A DNA stretch of 23,908 nucleotides from Desulfobulbaceae bacterium. GTDB lineage: Bacteria > Desulfobacterota > Desulfobulbia > Desulfobulbales > Desulfobulbaceae. Of the stretch, positions 14,779 to 22,903 are shown piece after piece. A program made the translations under genes and the position numbers. Every line of letters starts with the position of its first letter. Within the stretch, counting starts at the first letter, position 1. The stretch spans positions 1 through 23,908 of the forward strand of contig DAOVTM010000004.1 of assembly GCA_030633145.1 (NCBI GenBank). Reading direction: 5' to 3'. The notes below the pieces were generated by a model. It saw only the letters and a list, made by a program, of their open reading frames with translations. It had not been told where the DNA came from and made no database searches.

Positions 14779-15546
14779 TCAGGCCTTCATGTAGAAGACA
14801 TTAGGCAAGGCACCGGTCTCCGGTCGGAGAACCCATATCTTGTTTTCAGGCTCATGTAACAGGTTATAGATCCTGCTGCTTGTATCCTTGAGATCGCCAA
14901 ATACGCGAACATCAGCCGGACAGGCAGCTACACAGGCGGTATCCTTATGACCCTCTGCCAGTCTGGTGTCGATGCAGAAGTTACACTTGTCAATTGCATA
15001 CTTATGGTGATTAAAGTAGCGGGCATTGTACGGGCAGGCAGCCATACAGGTCTTGCAACCGATACATTTTTTGTAGTTCATGACAACGATGCCGGTTTTG
15101 GGGTCTTTATAGGTTGCCTTGGTTGGACAGACTCGAACACAGGGGGGCCGGTTACAGTGGTTACAGAGAACCGGTCGGAACTCAAGGGTCGTAATGTTGT
15201 TGACTGTGGTCTCTCGTTCCTGGATAGAGGTTCGCCAGGCACCGTGTCCCTCCGGTACATGGTTTGTTTCCCGGCAGGCATCAACGCATTTTTCACAGTC
15301 GATGCAGAGATTCTGCCGCATCAGCATGGAGTAATGTTTGGGGTATGGGTACTGCCCATCAGCGGGTACGACAGAATCTCCAAACCTGTTCCCCTGGGCC
15401 TGCTGTACCGAGGTCAACGTCAGTGCTGACCCGCCGAGAAATACACCGGTGACAGCCAGTCCCATTTTGAGAAATTTACGACGTTCTTCCGAAGGCAGAG
15501 TTTCTACCCCTTCATTTTTTTCTTTTTCAAGGTCATCAATATTCAT
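14779..15546 (-). CDS. Tat-exported 16-Cys ferredoxin subunit (NrfC/PsrB/DsrO type)
   Basis: Periplasmic electron-transfer subunit of 255 residues with four [4Fe-4S] cluster motifs: CIDCEKCVDAC, CNHCNRPPCVRVC, CIGCKTCMAAC, and CNFC with a distal CVAAC. A twin-arginine signal, ERRKFLK (arginines about 22-23), precedes a hydrophobic stretch, indicating folded export. I chose ATG 15546 because it follows AGGAGGGA at good spacing and matches the paralogue's start (both have NEG shortly after the start). An upstream ATG at 15624 would add 26 residues before the Tat signal without homology support. It is the first gene of an operon with the NrfD gene. Upstream lie TTGCAACA-type sites like those before the small-peptide operon. 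Confidence 0.92.
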   Translation of the reverse strand: MNIDDLEKEKNEGVETLPSEERRKFLKMGLAVTGVFLGGSALTLTSVQQAQGNRFGDSVVPADGQYPYPKHYSMLMRQNLCIDCEKCVDACRETNHVPEGHGAWRTSIQERETTVNNITTLEFRPVLCNHCNRPPCVRVCPTKATYKDPKTGIVVMNYKKCIGCKTCMAACPYNARYFNHHKYAIDKCNFCIDTRLAEGHKDTACVAACPADVRVFGDLKDTSSRIYNLLHEPENKIWVLRPETGALPNVFYMKA

Positions 15547-15601
15547 ACTTCCCTCCTGGTCTTTGAAACAAAATAATGAATGCTCAAGATTCAGTTCAAA
15601 T

Positions 15602-15630
15602 ATTATAACTGAGGCCTCATTCATTCCTGA
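15602..15630 (-). promoter_or_regulatory. Candidate promoter of the ferredoxin-NrfD operon (type uncertain)
   Basis: Two readings overlap on the minus strand. One is a perfect TATAAT -10 box (plus 15602-15607) with a poor -35 (TCAGGA), as in an activator-dependent sigma-70 promoter. The other is a sigma-54 element with GG and GC 10 bp apart (plus CC 15626-15627 and GC 15614-15615), but it lacks the rest of the consensus. It is the only GG-N10-GC arrangement in the region. The sigma-54 start would fall near 15602, leaving about 57 nt of leader. Confidence 0.4.
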
Positions 15631-15676
15631 GTGCGGCTAAAATAATACACAGTGTGAGTTACTCTACTACAAAACC

Positions 15677-15726
15677 GTTGCGCAACAAATCTGTAGCAAA
15701 TACCAATGTGCAACAGTTTTGCAACA
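15677..15726. promoter_or_regulatory. TTGCAACA site cluster upstream of the ferredoxin-NrfD operon
   Basis: The palindrome GTTGCGCAAC (15677-15686) runs into GCAACA. Further on are TGCAACA (15709-15715) and TTTTGCAACA (15717-15726), the last identical to 10373-10382 in the small-peptide enhancer. A weaker TGTAGCAA lies between. The cluster is about 75-125 bp upstream of the predicted transcript start. A shared regulator, most simply the activator encoded at 10385-12199, is inference. Confidence 0.6.
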
Positions 15727-15983
15727 GGTCAAGGGGCAAAATACACTGATTACACTTTGTGTCAAGACATTTCAAAAATTATTGTGCAATAGTGAGGGAA
15801 AAGTGATAAAGCACTTTGCCTGAAGAAATTTGTACCAGTATCATGCAATGGATAGATATTTTCTTGACAGAAAAGCTCTTTGCTGCTATTTGACTTGCAT
15901 TTTTCTTTACAATAGTTTATTTTTAGTAGTTGATTACGATTTTTCTGTAATTTTTTTATCTTATTTTCGTGATAGAATGTTGC

Positions 15984-16058
15984 AGGTGCGTAGCTCAGCG
16001 GGAGAGCGCTACCCTGACACGGTAGAGGTCGGCGGTTCGACACCGCCCGCGCCTACCA
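15984..16058 (+). tRNA. tRNA-Val (GAC)
   Basis: A 75-nt cloverleaf. Acceptor arm AGGTGCG pairs with CGCGCCT (one G-T pair); D arm GCTC/GAGC; anticodon stem CTACC/GGTAG with loop CTGACAC, anticodon GAC at 16016-16018; T arm GGCGG/CCGCC with TTCGACA loop. The CCA end is encoded. Confidence 0.96.
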
Positions 16059-16091
16059 TTTAATTCAACGATTTTTTGATGGCTATACTTT

Positions 16092-16143
16092 AAAGGCTAA
16101 ACGCCGGAAAGATGTACCCGGCTGCTTAGCCTTTTCTTTTTTT
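16092..16143 (+). terminator. Terminator-like hairpin between tRNA-Val and thrS
   Basis: An outer 9-bp stem, AAAGGCTAA (16092-16100) with TTAGCCTTT (16126-16134), and an inner GCCGG/CCGGC stem are followed by a run of T (to 16143). It ends the tRNA-Val transcript or acts as an attenuator for thrS, whose start is only 26 nt further on. A TATACT box at 16084-16089 could start a thrS leader at about the base of the stem, though its -35 is weak. Confidence 0.75.
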
Positions 16144-16169
16144 ATAAAGTTTTTCTCTGTTCAGGCAAC

Positions 16170-18101
16170 ATGAGTGTAATTTCAATTTCTATCCCCGATG
16201 GGGATACTATAAAGGCTGCAGCCGGTATTACGGCACAGGATGCCCTCAAGGAACTGGTCTCCAATAAGAAGCGCAAGCAGGCCATTGCTGTTCTCTGTAA
16301 TGGCAGGCAAACCGACTTGTCTGCGCAGCTCACCGATGATACCGTACTTGAGCCGATTACCATCAACTCGGAAGAGGGACTGGAGATTCTTCATCACTCC
16401 AGTGCCCATATAATGGCTCAGGCTGTAAAAGAATTGTATGGGCAGGATGTAAAGGTTGCCATTGGTCCCTCCATTGAAGACGGCTATTACTACGATTTTG
16501 ACCGTCCGGTTCCCTTTACTCCTGATGATTTCGCGGCCATAGAAGATAAAATGGCAGCAATAGTCAAGGCTCGACAGCCCTTTACACGGCGCGAACTGAG
16601 CAGGTCTGAGGCGGTTGCGTATTTTGAGGAGCAGGGTGAGAACTATAAGGTTGAGCTGCTTAATGATATGGACGATGATACCGAATCGGTATCTCTCTAC
16701 CAACAGGGAGAATTTACGGATCTCTGCCGTGGCCCACATATCCCAGACACCTCCTGGCTGAAGAGCTTCAAGCTCCTGCGGGTTGCCGGTTCCTACTGGC
16801 GTGGCAATGAAAAAAATGCCATGCTCACCCGTCTTTATGGTACAGCCTTTTTTGATAAAAAAGAGCTGAAACGATACCTGAATCGGCTGGAAGAGGCCAA
16901 AAAGCGGGATCATCGCAGGCTTGGTAAGGAGCTGGGACTCTTTACCATCCAGGATGAAGTTGGCCCTGGATTGATTCTCTGGAAGCCCAGAGGGGCTCGT
17001 TTACGGCGTATCATTGAGGATTACTGGAAGGACGAGCATTATAAGAACGGATACGAACTTCTCTACACCCCCCATATTGCCCGCCAGGATCTGTGGAAGA
17101 CCTCGGGACATCTCGATTTTTATGCCGAGAATATGTACTCGGCCATAGAGATCGACAAGGTGGCCTATCAGTTAAAACCGATGAACTGCCCCTTCCACAT
17201 CGGGATCTATAATGCGGACAAGCACAGTTACCGGGAATTTCCCATCCGCTGGTGTGAGCTGGGTACAGTCTATCGCTATGAGCGTACAGGTGCTTTACAC
17301 GGCTTGATGCGTGTACGCGGCTTTACCCAGGACGATGCCCATATCTTCTGCCGCCCCGATCAGTTGGAAGAGGAGATCTTTAATATTATTGATCTCAACC
17401 TTCATATTCTCAAGACCTTTGGATTTTCCGATTATGATGTATATCTCTCCACAAGGCCGGAAAAATATGTGGGTAGTGACGAGCATTGGGAGATGTCCAC
17501 TGTGGCTTTGGAACATGCCATGGAGAAAAAGGGGCTGAAATACGAACTTGACCCGGGCGAGGGGGTCTTTTACGGCCCCAAGATTGATATCAAGATCAAG
17601 GATCAACTGGGACGATCCTGGCAGTGTTCCACCATCCAGGTGGATTTCAACCTGCCGGAGCGGTTCGGGATGTCCTATACAGGTGCTGACGGTGCTGAAC
17701 ATCAACCCATCATGATCCATCGGGCTTTGATGGGATCGCTTGAGCGGTTCATCGGCGTGATGATCGAGCATTATGCCGGAGCCTTTCCCCTATGGTTGTC
17801 CCCGGAACAGGCCAGGATAATGAATATCACCGATGACCAGGCATCATACTGCGAGAAGGTTTTTTCCTCGTTGCGCCAGGCCGGTGTTCGGGTGGAAAAG
17901 GATCTGCGCAATGAAAAGCTCAACTATAAGATCCGGGAAGCGCAGATGATGAAAACACCCTATATGCTTATTATTGGTGAACGCGAAAAAGAAGACGCAA
18001 CCGTGACCGTTCGTCTGCGCAGTGGTAAGAATCTGCCCCCCATGTCGGTATCTGATTTTATCGAGATGGTCAAACGAGAATGCGGGGATGAAGTTGGTTA
18101 A
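16170..18101 (+). CDS. thrS: Threonyl-tRNA synthetase
   Basis: Class II synthetase that charges tRNA-Thr. The 643-residue length is normal. Domains in order: TGS (about 1-62); editing domain with HSSAH (about 75) and CRGPH (about 188); catalytic core with motif 2 around YRYERTGALHGLMRVRGFTQ, motif 3 around HRALMGSLERF, and zinc ligands Cys in MNCPFH, His in DDAHIF and His in HRALMG; anticodon-binding domain (about 540-643). The start ATG 16170 has a modest CAGG ribosome site 4 nt upstream. It opens the thrS-infC-rpmI-rplT-pheS-pheT block. The hairpin immediately before it suggests control by attenuation or read-through. Confidence 0.97.
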   Translation: MSVISISIPDGDTIKAAAGITAQDALKELVSNKKRKQAIAVLCNGRQTDLSAQLTDDTVLEPITINSEEGLEILHHSSAHIMAQAVKELYGQDVKVAIGPSIEDGYYYDFDRPVPFTPDDFAAIEDKMAAIVKARQPFTRRELSRSEAVAYFEEQGENYKVELLNDMDDDTESVSLYQQGEFTDLCRGPHIPDTSWLKSFKLLRVAGSYWRGNEKNAMLTRLYGTAFFDKKELKRYLNRLEEAKKRDHRRLGKELGLFTIQDEVGPGLILWKPRGARLRRIIEDYWKDEHYKNGYELLYTPHIARQDLWKTSGHLDFYAENMYSAIEIDKVAYQLKPMNCPFHIGIYNADKHSYREFPIRWCELGTVYRYERTGALHGLMRVRGFTQDDAHIFCRPDQLEEEIFNIIDLNLHILKTFGFSDYDVYLSTRPEKYVGSDEHWEMSTVALEHAMEKKGLKYELDPGEGVFYGPKIDIKIKDQLGRSWQCSTIQVDFNLPERFGMSYTGADGAEHQPIMIHRALMGSLERFIGVMIEHYAGAFPLWLSPEQARIMNITDDQASYCEKVFSSLRQAGVRVEKDLRNEKLNYKIREAQMMKTPYMLIIGEREKEDATVTVRLRSGKNLPPMSVSDFIEMVKRECGDEVG

Positions 18102-18131
18102 GGTGAAAGGCTGAAGGTAAAAAAGGTTATC

Positions 18132-18147
18132 AGGAGGAACGGATATT
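18132..18147 (+). promoter_or_regulatory. Ribosome site and AUU start codon of infC
   Basis: AGGAGG at 18132-18137 is followed after 7 nt by ATT at 18145, in frame with the IF3 sequence. An in-frame TAA at 18118-18120 and the codons between contain no ATG, GTG or TTG, so a conventional start is excluded unless it lies well inside the protein. Confidence 0.9.
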
Positions 18148-18690
18148 AAACGCAGAGGCAGGAGACCTCCCCAGAAGCGGGAAATTAAGGCTAAGGTAAA
18201 CGAGGCAATCAGATACCCAGAGGTTCGCCTTGTGGGTGTTGAAGGTGAACAGATCGGTGTTATATCAGCTGCGAAAGCACTTGAAATGGCCTATGATCAG
18301 GGTCTGGATCTGGTTGAGGTTTCAGGCAAGGCCAAGCCACCGGTATGTCGGATAATGAATTATGATAAGTACCGGTACGAGCTGAAGAAAAAGCAGCAGG
18401 AAGCCAAGAAAAAACAGACTGTGATTGAGACCAAGGAGATCAAATTTCGGCCCAAGACCGAGACCCATGACCTCAACTTCAAGATCAAGAAGATCAAAAA
18501 GTTTCTCAGCCAGAAAAACAAGGTTAAAGTGACCATGCGCTTTCGTGGCCGGGAAATTATCTATGCCCAGTCCGTTGGTATGGATGCGATTAAGAGAATT
18601 GCCGATACACTGCGTGAGGATTGTATTATCCTCCAGGAACCCAAGATGGAAGGTCGGCAACTGGTGATGTTTGTCGGGCCGACAAAATAG
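18145..18690 (+). CDS. infC: Translation initiation factor IF-3 (AUU start)
   Basis: IF3 binds the 30S subunit and rejects wrong start codons and initiator tRNAs. From the AUU start the protein has 181 residues, the normal length: an N-domain beginning with the basic KRRGRRPPQKREIKAKVNEAIR, family segments VRLVGVEGEQIGV and GLDLVEVSGKAKPPVCRIMNYDKYRYE, a lysine-rich linker, and a C-domain with KIKFLSQKNKVKVTMRFRGRE-like sequence. Starting at the GTG at 18232 would delete 29 conserved residues. In E. coli infC also begins with AUU, letting IF3 repress its own synthesis by rejecting that codon; the same feedback is expected here. It lies 43 nt after thrS. Confidence 0.96.
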   Translation: MKRRGRRPPQKREIKAKVNEAIRYPEVRLVGVEGEQIGVISAAKALEMAYDQGLDLVEVSGKAKPPVCRIMNYDKYRYELKKKQQEAKKKQTVIETKEIKFRPKTETHDLNFKIKKIKKFLSQKNKVKVTMRFRGREIIYAQSVGMDAIKRIADTLREDCIILQEPKMEGRQLVMFVGPTK

Positions 18691-18741
18691 AGGTTCAGAT
18701 CAAGATCAAGTAGATTAGTTCGTATATTAATGTGATATCAT

Positions 18742-18755
18742 CAGGCGTGAGCCTG
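18742..18755 (+). promoter_or_regulatory. Small GTGA-capped hairpin in the infC-rpmI gap
   Basis: CAGGC and GCCTG pair around a GTGA tetraloop in the 86-nt gap before rpmI. Leaders here are often bound by ribosomal protein L20 in other bacteria; this one does not obviously match a known L20 site. Confidence 0.35.
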
Positions 18756-18776
18756 TCAGCAGAAGGAGAAAGTATC

Positions 18777-18974
18777 ATGCCGAAAATGAAAACCAACAGA
18801 GGGGCTGCCAAACGGTTTAAAGCTACCGGTACCGGCAAGATTCGCCGCAGCAAGGCGTTTACCTCGCATATTTTGACCAAAAAATCTACTAAAAGAAAGC
18901 GGAAACTACGCAAGAGCGGCCTTGTAGCTTCGTCTGATGTTAAGGCGATTAGGCGTATGCTGCCCTACCTGTAG
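18777..18974 (+). CDS. rpmI: Ribosomal protein bL35
   Basis: A 65-residue, highly basic 50S protein. The sequence opens [20 protein letters not shown] and ends AIRRMLPYL, both typical of bL35. ATG 18777 follows AAGGAG at a good distance and fits family length; upstream in-frame starts would add unrelated residues. It lies between infC and rplT, the usual order. Confidence 0.96.
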   Translation: MPKMKTNRGAAKRFKATGTGKIRRSKAFTSHILTKKSTKRKRKLRKSGLVASSDVKAIRRMLPYL

Positions 18975-19075
18975 TTTGGATTTGCAGGCTGGATTTTTTA
19001 ACAAGATTTATTTTTAATCCCTTCTATCGTAACAGAGCAGGGATACCATGTATAGCAGAAAACTGGAGAATACTC

Positions 19076-19423
19076 ATGCCACGCGTAACACGCGGGTTTA
19101 AGGCCCGCCGGAGAAGAAATAGAGTCCTGAAAAGAGCCAAGGGATACAGAGGTGGAAAAAGCCGTCTCTATCGCACAGCTACAGAGGCGGTTGACCGTGC
19201 CTTAAGCTATGCCTATCGTGATCGTCGAACCAACAAGCGAAATTTTCGTCGTTTATGGATTACTCGCATCACAGCTGCGGCAAATTTGAATAAAACCAGC
19301 TATTCCAAGTTGATTCATGGACTTAAACAGGCTGGAATTGATCTTGACCGTAAGGTTCTGTCGAATCTCGCTATAGTTGATCCCGCAGCGTTTACCAGGG
19401 TTGTCAAGGCGGCCGGGCTGTAA
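19076..19423 (+). CDS. rplT: Ribosomal protein bL20
   Basis: A 115-residue basic 50S assembly protein. It opens MPRVTRGFKARRRRNRVLKR and contains YRGGKSRLYRTA and RRTNKRNFRRLWI, typical of bL20. The start follows GGAG at 8 nt. The 101-nt gap after rpmI contains a weak ATCCC (19017) / GGGAT (19040) pairing that could structure the leader; L20 feedback control is known in other bacteria. Its TAA stop shares one base with the pheS start. Confidence 0.97.
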   Translation: MPRVTRGFKARRRRNRVLKRAKGYRGGKSRLYRTATEAVDRALSYAYRDRRTNKRNFRRLWITRITAAANLNKTSYSKLIHGLKQAGIDLDRKVLSNLAIVDPAAFTRVVKAAGL

Positions 19424-20430
19424 TGGAAAACAGCCTGCAACAGCTGAAGGCCGAGGCTGAAGAGGCACTGTGCAGGATCAGCGATAAGGCAGGGCTGGAA
19501 GCGTTCCGAGTCAAATATCTTGGCCGAAAGGGCTTGCTTTCCAGTACCATGAAGCAGTTAGGTTCGGTCGCAAAAGAGGATCGACCCCGACTGGGACAAC
19601 TTGCCAATACCATCAAAAAAGGTGTAGAGGATCTCTTTGCTGACAGCAAGGAGAAACTGGAATCCGGTGGCGGCGCAGTAGCTGCGGATATGGATCTGAG
19701 TCTGGCTGGTCGTACCATAGGTTTTGGCAAGTGCCATCCCATCACCCAGGTTATGGAAGAGATCTGTGCGGTGTTTGAGGGGATGGGATTTGCTGTGGCT
19801 GAAGGGCCGGATATAGAGACCGACTACTACAACTTTGAAGCACTCAATATCCCCAAACATCATCCTGCAAGGGACATGCACGACACTTTTTATGTCTCTG
19901 ATTCCATCTTGCTGCGAACTCATACCTCTCCCATGCAGGCGCGGATCATGGAAGACCGGGATCCGCCCCTTCGTTATATCGCACCAGGCAAGGTCTATCG
20001 CTGTGATTCCGATATCACTCATACCCCCATGTTTCACCAGGTAGAGGGATTTCTAGTTGATCGCAAGGTTTCCTTTGCCGATCTCAAAGGAGTATTAACC
20101 GCCTTTACCCAGCGGATGTTTGAAGGTGATCTGCCCCTTCGCTTCCGTCCCAGTTTTTTCCCTTTTACCGAACCCAGTGCCGAGGTTGACATTGCCTGCG
20201 TAATTTGCAGCGGAAAAGGCTGTCGAGTCTGTAAGCGTACCGGCTGGCTGGAAATCCTTGGTGCCGGTCTGATTGATCCAGAGGTGATGACCATGGTGGG
20301 CTATGATCCGGACGAGTTTTCCGGCTTTGCCTTTGGTCTCGGGGTGGAACGTATTGCGATGCTCAAATACGGCATTGACGATATCCGCCTCTACTATGAA
20401 AATGATCTCAGGTTTCTGGAACAGTTTTAA
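19423..20430 (+). CDS. pheS: Phenylalanyl-tRNA synthetase alpha subunit
   Basis: Catalytic alpha subunit of the alpha2-beta2 enzyme. The 335 residues comprise an N-terminal coiled coil that binds tRNA (about 1-85) and a class II core: motif 1 around HPITQVMEEI, motif 2 around GKVYRCDSDITHTPMFHQVEG, and motif 3 GFAFGLGVERIAMLKYGI. Phe-pocket sequence FFPFTEPSAEVD is present. A four-cysteine group, CVICSGKGCRVCKRTGW, suggests a structural zinc site seen in many bacterial PheS proteins. The ATG overlaps the rplT stop (TAATG), implying coupled translation. Confidence 0.97.
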   Translation: MENSLQQLKAEAEEALCRISDKAGLEAFRVKYLGRKGLLSSTMKQLGSVAKEDRPRLGQLANTIKKGVEDLFADSKEKLESGGGAVAADMDLSLAGRTIGFGKCHPITQVMEEICAVFEGMGFAVAEGPDIETDYYNFEALNIPKHHPARDMHDTFYVSDSILLRTHTSPMQARIMEDRDPPLRYIAPGKVYRCDSDITHTPMFHQVEGFLVDRKVSFADLKGVLTAFTQRMFEGDLPLRFRPSFFPFTEPSAEVDIACVICSGKGCRVCKRTGWLEILGAGLIDPEVMTMVGYDPDEFSGFAFGLGVERIAMLKYGIDDIRLYYENDLRFLEQF

Positions 20431-20458
20431 TAACTCCTTTCTGGTACAATAAAATTCC

Positions 20459-22900
20459 ATGAAGTTTACCCTTAGTTGGCTCAGTAAATATATCTCCACT
20501 GATGGATTGGATTCGGCTCAGCTGGCAGAGCGTTTGACCATGCTCGGCCTTGAGGTTGATGTGGTAGAACAACTCTACGCAGGGCTTGATGATATTGTCA
20601 CTGCCAGGGTCATCTCCGTGAAGAAGCACCCCAATGCCGACCGTTTGACCCTCTGTGAGGTTGAAGTTGGAGATGAGACTGTTCCTACAGTTCCTATAGT
20701 CTGCGGAGCACCCAACGTGCGTGCGGGTCTTGTTACCGCCATTGCCAGACCGGGTTCTGTTTTACCCGGGGGTCATAAGATTAAAAAGGCCAAGGTGCGG
20801 GGCGAGGTCTCCATGGGAATGCTCTGTTCCTGGAAGGAGCTGGGTATCAGTGAGGATCATGCCGGTATCCTGGAACTGGATTCATCTATAGAATCAGGCC
20901 GTTCCCTTAAAGAGGTGCTTGAGCTTGATGACACCATGGTCGAGATTGACCTGACCCCTAATCGTCCTGATTGTGCCAGTGTTCTTGGAATTGCCAGGGA
21001 AGTTGCCGGTTTTACAAACCAGAAAATCAAACCGCCAGTCAAAGAAGTTCCTACTCTGGACGGCAGCGGGGTTGATTTTACTGTCACCATTGAAGAGCCG
21101 GAACTCTGCCCAAGGTATGCGGCTCGAAAACTGACCAATGTGGTGATCAAGCCATCCCCCTGGTGGTTGCAGCGGCAGTTGCTGGCAGTGGGAATGCGGC
21201 CTATCAATAATATTGTTGATATTACCAACTTTATCATGCTTGAGTATGGACAGCCACTCCATGCCTTTGATTTTTCCACACTTGCAGGTAAGGCGATTGT
21301 GGTTCGCTGCCCCAGAGAAAACGAAAAGACCTTTACCACTCTGGATGACACTGAACGGGAACTTGATCCTGCAACGCTCATGATCTGTGATGCGGAAAAA
21401 CCAGTTGCGGTTGCTGGAGTCATGGGTGGACTGGATTCCGAGGTCACAGAGACGACAACGCAAGTCCTGCTGGAAGCGGCCTGTTTTAATCCAGTCTCCA
21501 TCCGTCGTACTGCCCGCACTCTGAACCTGCCCTCTGAGGCATCGTATCGTTTTGAACGGGGAGTTGACCCCGATGGAGTGAGCAATGCCATGGAACGGGC
21601 CGTGCAGTTGATGTGTGAGCTTGCCGAAGCCCAGATCACAGCAAACGGTGTTGACGAGTACCCAGGTCAAAAAGAATTGCTCCAGCTACCCTTGCGGGTA
21701 CAGCGTGTTAATGAGCTACTTGGAATTGATCTTACCTCAGAGCAGGTGGCAGATTACCTGCGAACCATTGAGTTTACTGTCAGTGGTACCGATGTCCTCC
21801 AGGTCATTATTCCCTCCTTTCGTATTGACATTGAGCGTGAGATTGACCTGGTGGAGGAAATCGCTCGACTGGTTGGCTATAACGAGATCCCAACCACGCT
21901 GCCCTCTATCACCATGGACTATCCCCAGCGTGACCCACTTCGTCAGCTCAGGCAGGATGTTGTCTCTGTTTTTACAGCGCAGGGATTCTATGAGGTTATC
22001 AATTACTCCTTTGTTGGCGATAAGCACAGTGACATGATGGGTCTTGCTGAAGGTGATTCCCGTCGTAAAGTAGTTCGCCTGCTCAACCCTCTGAGTGAAG
22101 ATCAGGCAGTGATGCGTACCATGCTGTTGCCGGGAATGTTGGAAAATATCCGTCGCAACATCAACTTCCAGCAGTCTGATATACGAATGTTTGAGATTGG
22201 CAAGGTCTTTAAGTTTGTCGCAGAAGATGCCCAGCCTGAAGAACGGTACCAACTGTGTGCAGTGATGAGCGGGCAACGGTATCCAAGTGGCGGTTCCCTC
22301 TACTTTGCAGGGGACAGAGCAGACATCTTTGATATGAAGGGGGCTGCGGAAAACCTGTTTCAATCATTACGCCTGGAAGGAACTTCCGGTTCCATTCAAT
22401 TTATCGCAGACAGTAAGAACCAGCAGCCGTATAGCGATCCAGATACCTTTATTCGAATAATGGATGGCGATCAGCAGCTGGGTATTCTCAGCCGAATAAG
22501 TCGTAAGACGGCACGAGCTTTTTCTCTCAAGCAGCCTGTCTTTTTTCTGGAACTTGATCTTGAACTGTTGCCGCAGCTTCCAAGGATTGCAAAATCTTTC
22601 AAACGACTTGCACGCTATCCCTCAATAAAACGTGATATTGCTTTGCTGGTACCTGAAGTTGTTCCAGCAGGTGATGTGTTGGAAGCACTCATTGAGCAGA
22701 AAAATAAAAATGTTGTTTACGCTGACATCTTTGACGTTTACACTGGTAAAAAAATGGAAAAGGGTATGAAGAGTGTAGCCCTGAGCGTAACCTATCGGTC
22801 AGAAGAAAAAACCCTTGACGATGCAACTGTTGATGGTTTTCATAATAAACTTGTAAACACCCTGATGTCACGATTCAAAGGCAGATATCGGGAGGGATGA
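20459..22900 (+). CDS. pheT: Phenylalanyl-tRNA synthetase beta subunit
   Basis: An 813-residue beta subunit that binds tRNA-Phe and edits mischarged Tyr. It has an N-terminal tRNA-binding fold (about 39-150, with VISVKKHPNADRLTLCEV), B3/B4 editing domain (about 210-385), B5 domain (about 400-475), a catalytic-like core and a C-terminal anticodon-binding ferredoxin fold (about 718-812, RYPSIKRDIALLVP). The start ATG 20459 comes 28 nt after pheS and lacks a strong Shine-Dalgarno sequence, so translation may depend on ribosomes leaving pheS. Confidence 0.97.
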   Translation: MKFTLSWLSKYISTDGLDSAQLAERLTMLGLEVDVVEQLYAGLDDIVTARVISVKKHPNADRLTLCEVEVGDETVPTVPIVCGAPNVRAGLVTAIARPGSVLPGGHKIKKAKVRGEVSMGMLCSWKELGISEDHAGILELDSSIESGRSLKEVLELDDTMVEIDLTPNRPDCASVLGIAREVAGFTNQKIKPPVKEVPTLDGSGVDFTVTIEEPELCPRYAARKLTNVVIKPSPWWLQRQLLAVGMRPINNIVDITNFIMLEYGQPLHAFDFSTLAGKAIVVRCPRENEKTFTTLDDTERELDPATLMICDAEKPVAVAGVMGGLDSEVTETTTQVLLEAACFNPVSIRRTARTLNLPSEASYRFERGVDPDGVSNAMERAVQLMCELAEAQITANGVDEYPGQKELLQLPLRVQRVNELLGIDLTSEQVADYLRTIEFTVSGTDVLQVIIPSFRIDIEREIDLVEEIARLVGYNEIPTTLPSITMDYPQRDPLRQLRQDVVSVFTAQGFYEVINYSFVGDKHSDMMGLAEGDSRRKVVRLLNPLSEDQAVMRTMLLPGMLENIRRNINFQQSDIRMFEIGKVFKFVAEDAQPEERYQLCAVMSGQRYPSGGSLYFAGDRADIFDMKGAAENLFQSLRLEGTSGSIQFIADSKNQQPYSDPDTFIRIMDGDQQLGILSRISRKTARAFSLKQPVFFLELDLELLPQLPRIAKSFKRLARYPSIKRDIALLVPEVVPAGDVLEALIEQKNKNVVYADIFDVYTGKKMEKGMKSVALSVTYRSEEKTLDDATVDGFHNKLVNTLMSRFKGRYREG

Positions 22901-22903
22901 AAA

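Larger units (their letters stand above)
15547..15983. other. Divergent intergenic region between ferredoxin operon and tRNA-Val
   Basis: Apart from the minus-strand promoter and site cluster listed separately, I see no gene. The part nearest tRNA-Val is AT-rich. Candidate plus-strand promoter pieces are TTGACA (15864-15869) with TATTTG 17 bp on, and TAGAAT (15973-15978) close to the tRNA; none is a full match. Confidence 0.4.

Noticed and set aside
16059..16169. T-box riboswitch before thrS
   Set aside because: The leader is too short and has no T-box sequence or specifier stem, and T-boxes are mostly confined to Gram-positive bacteria.
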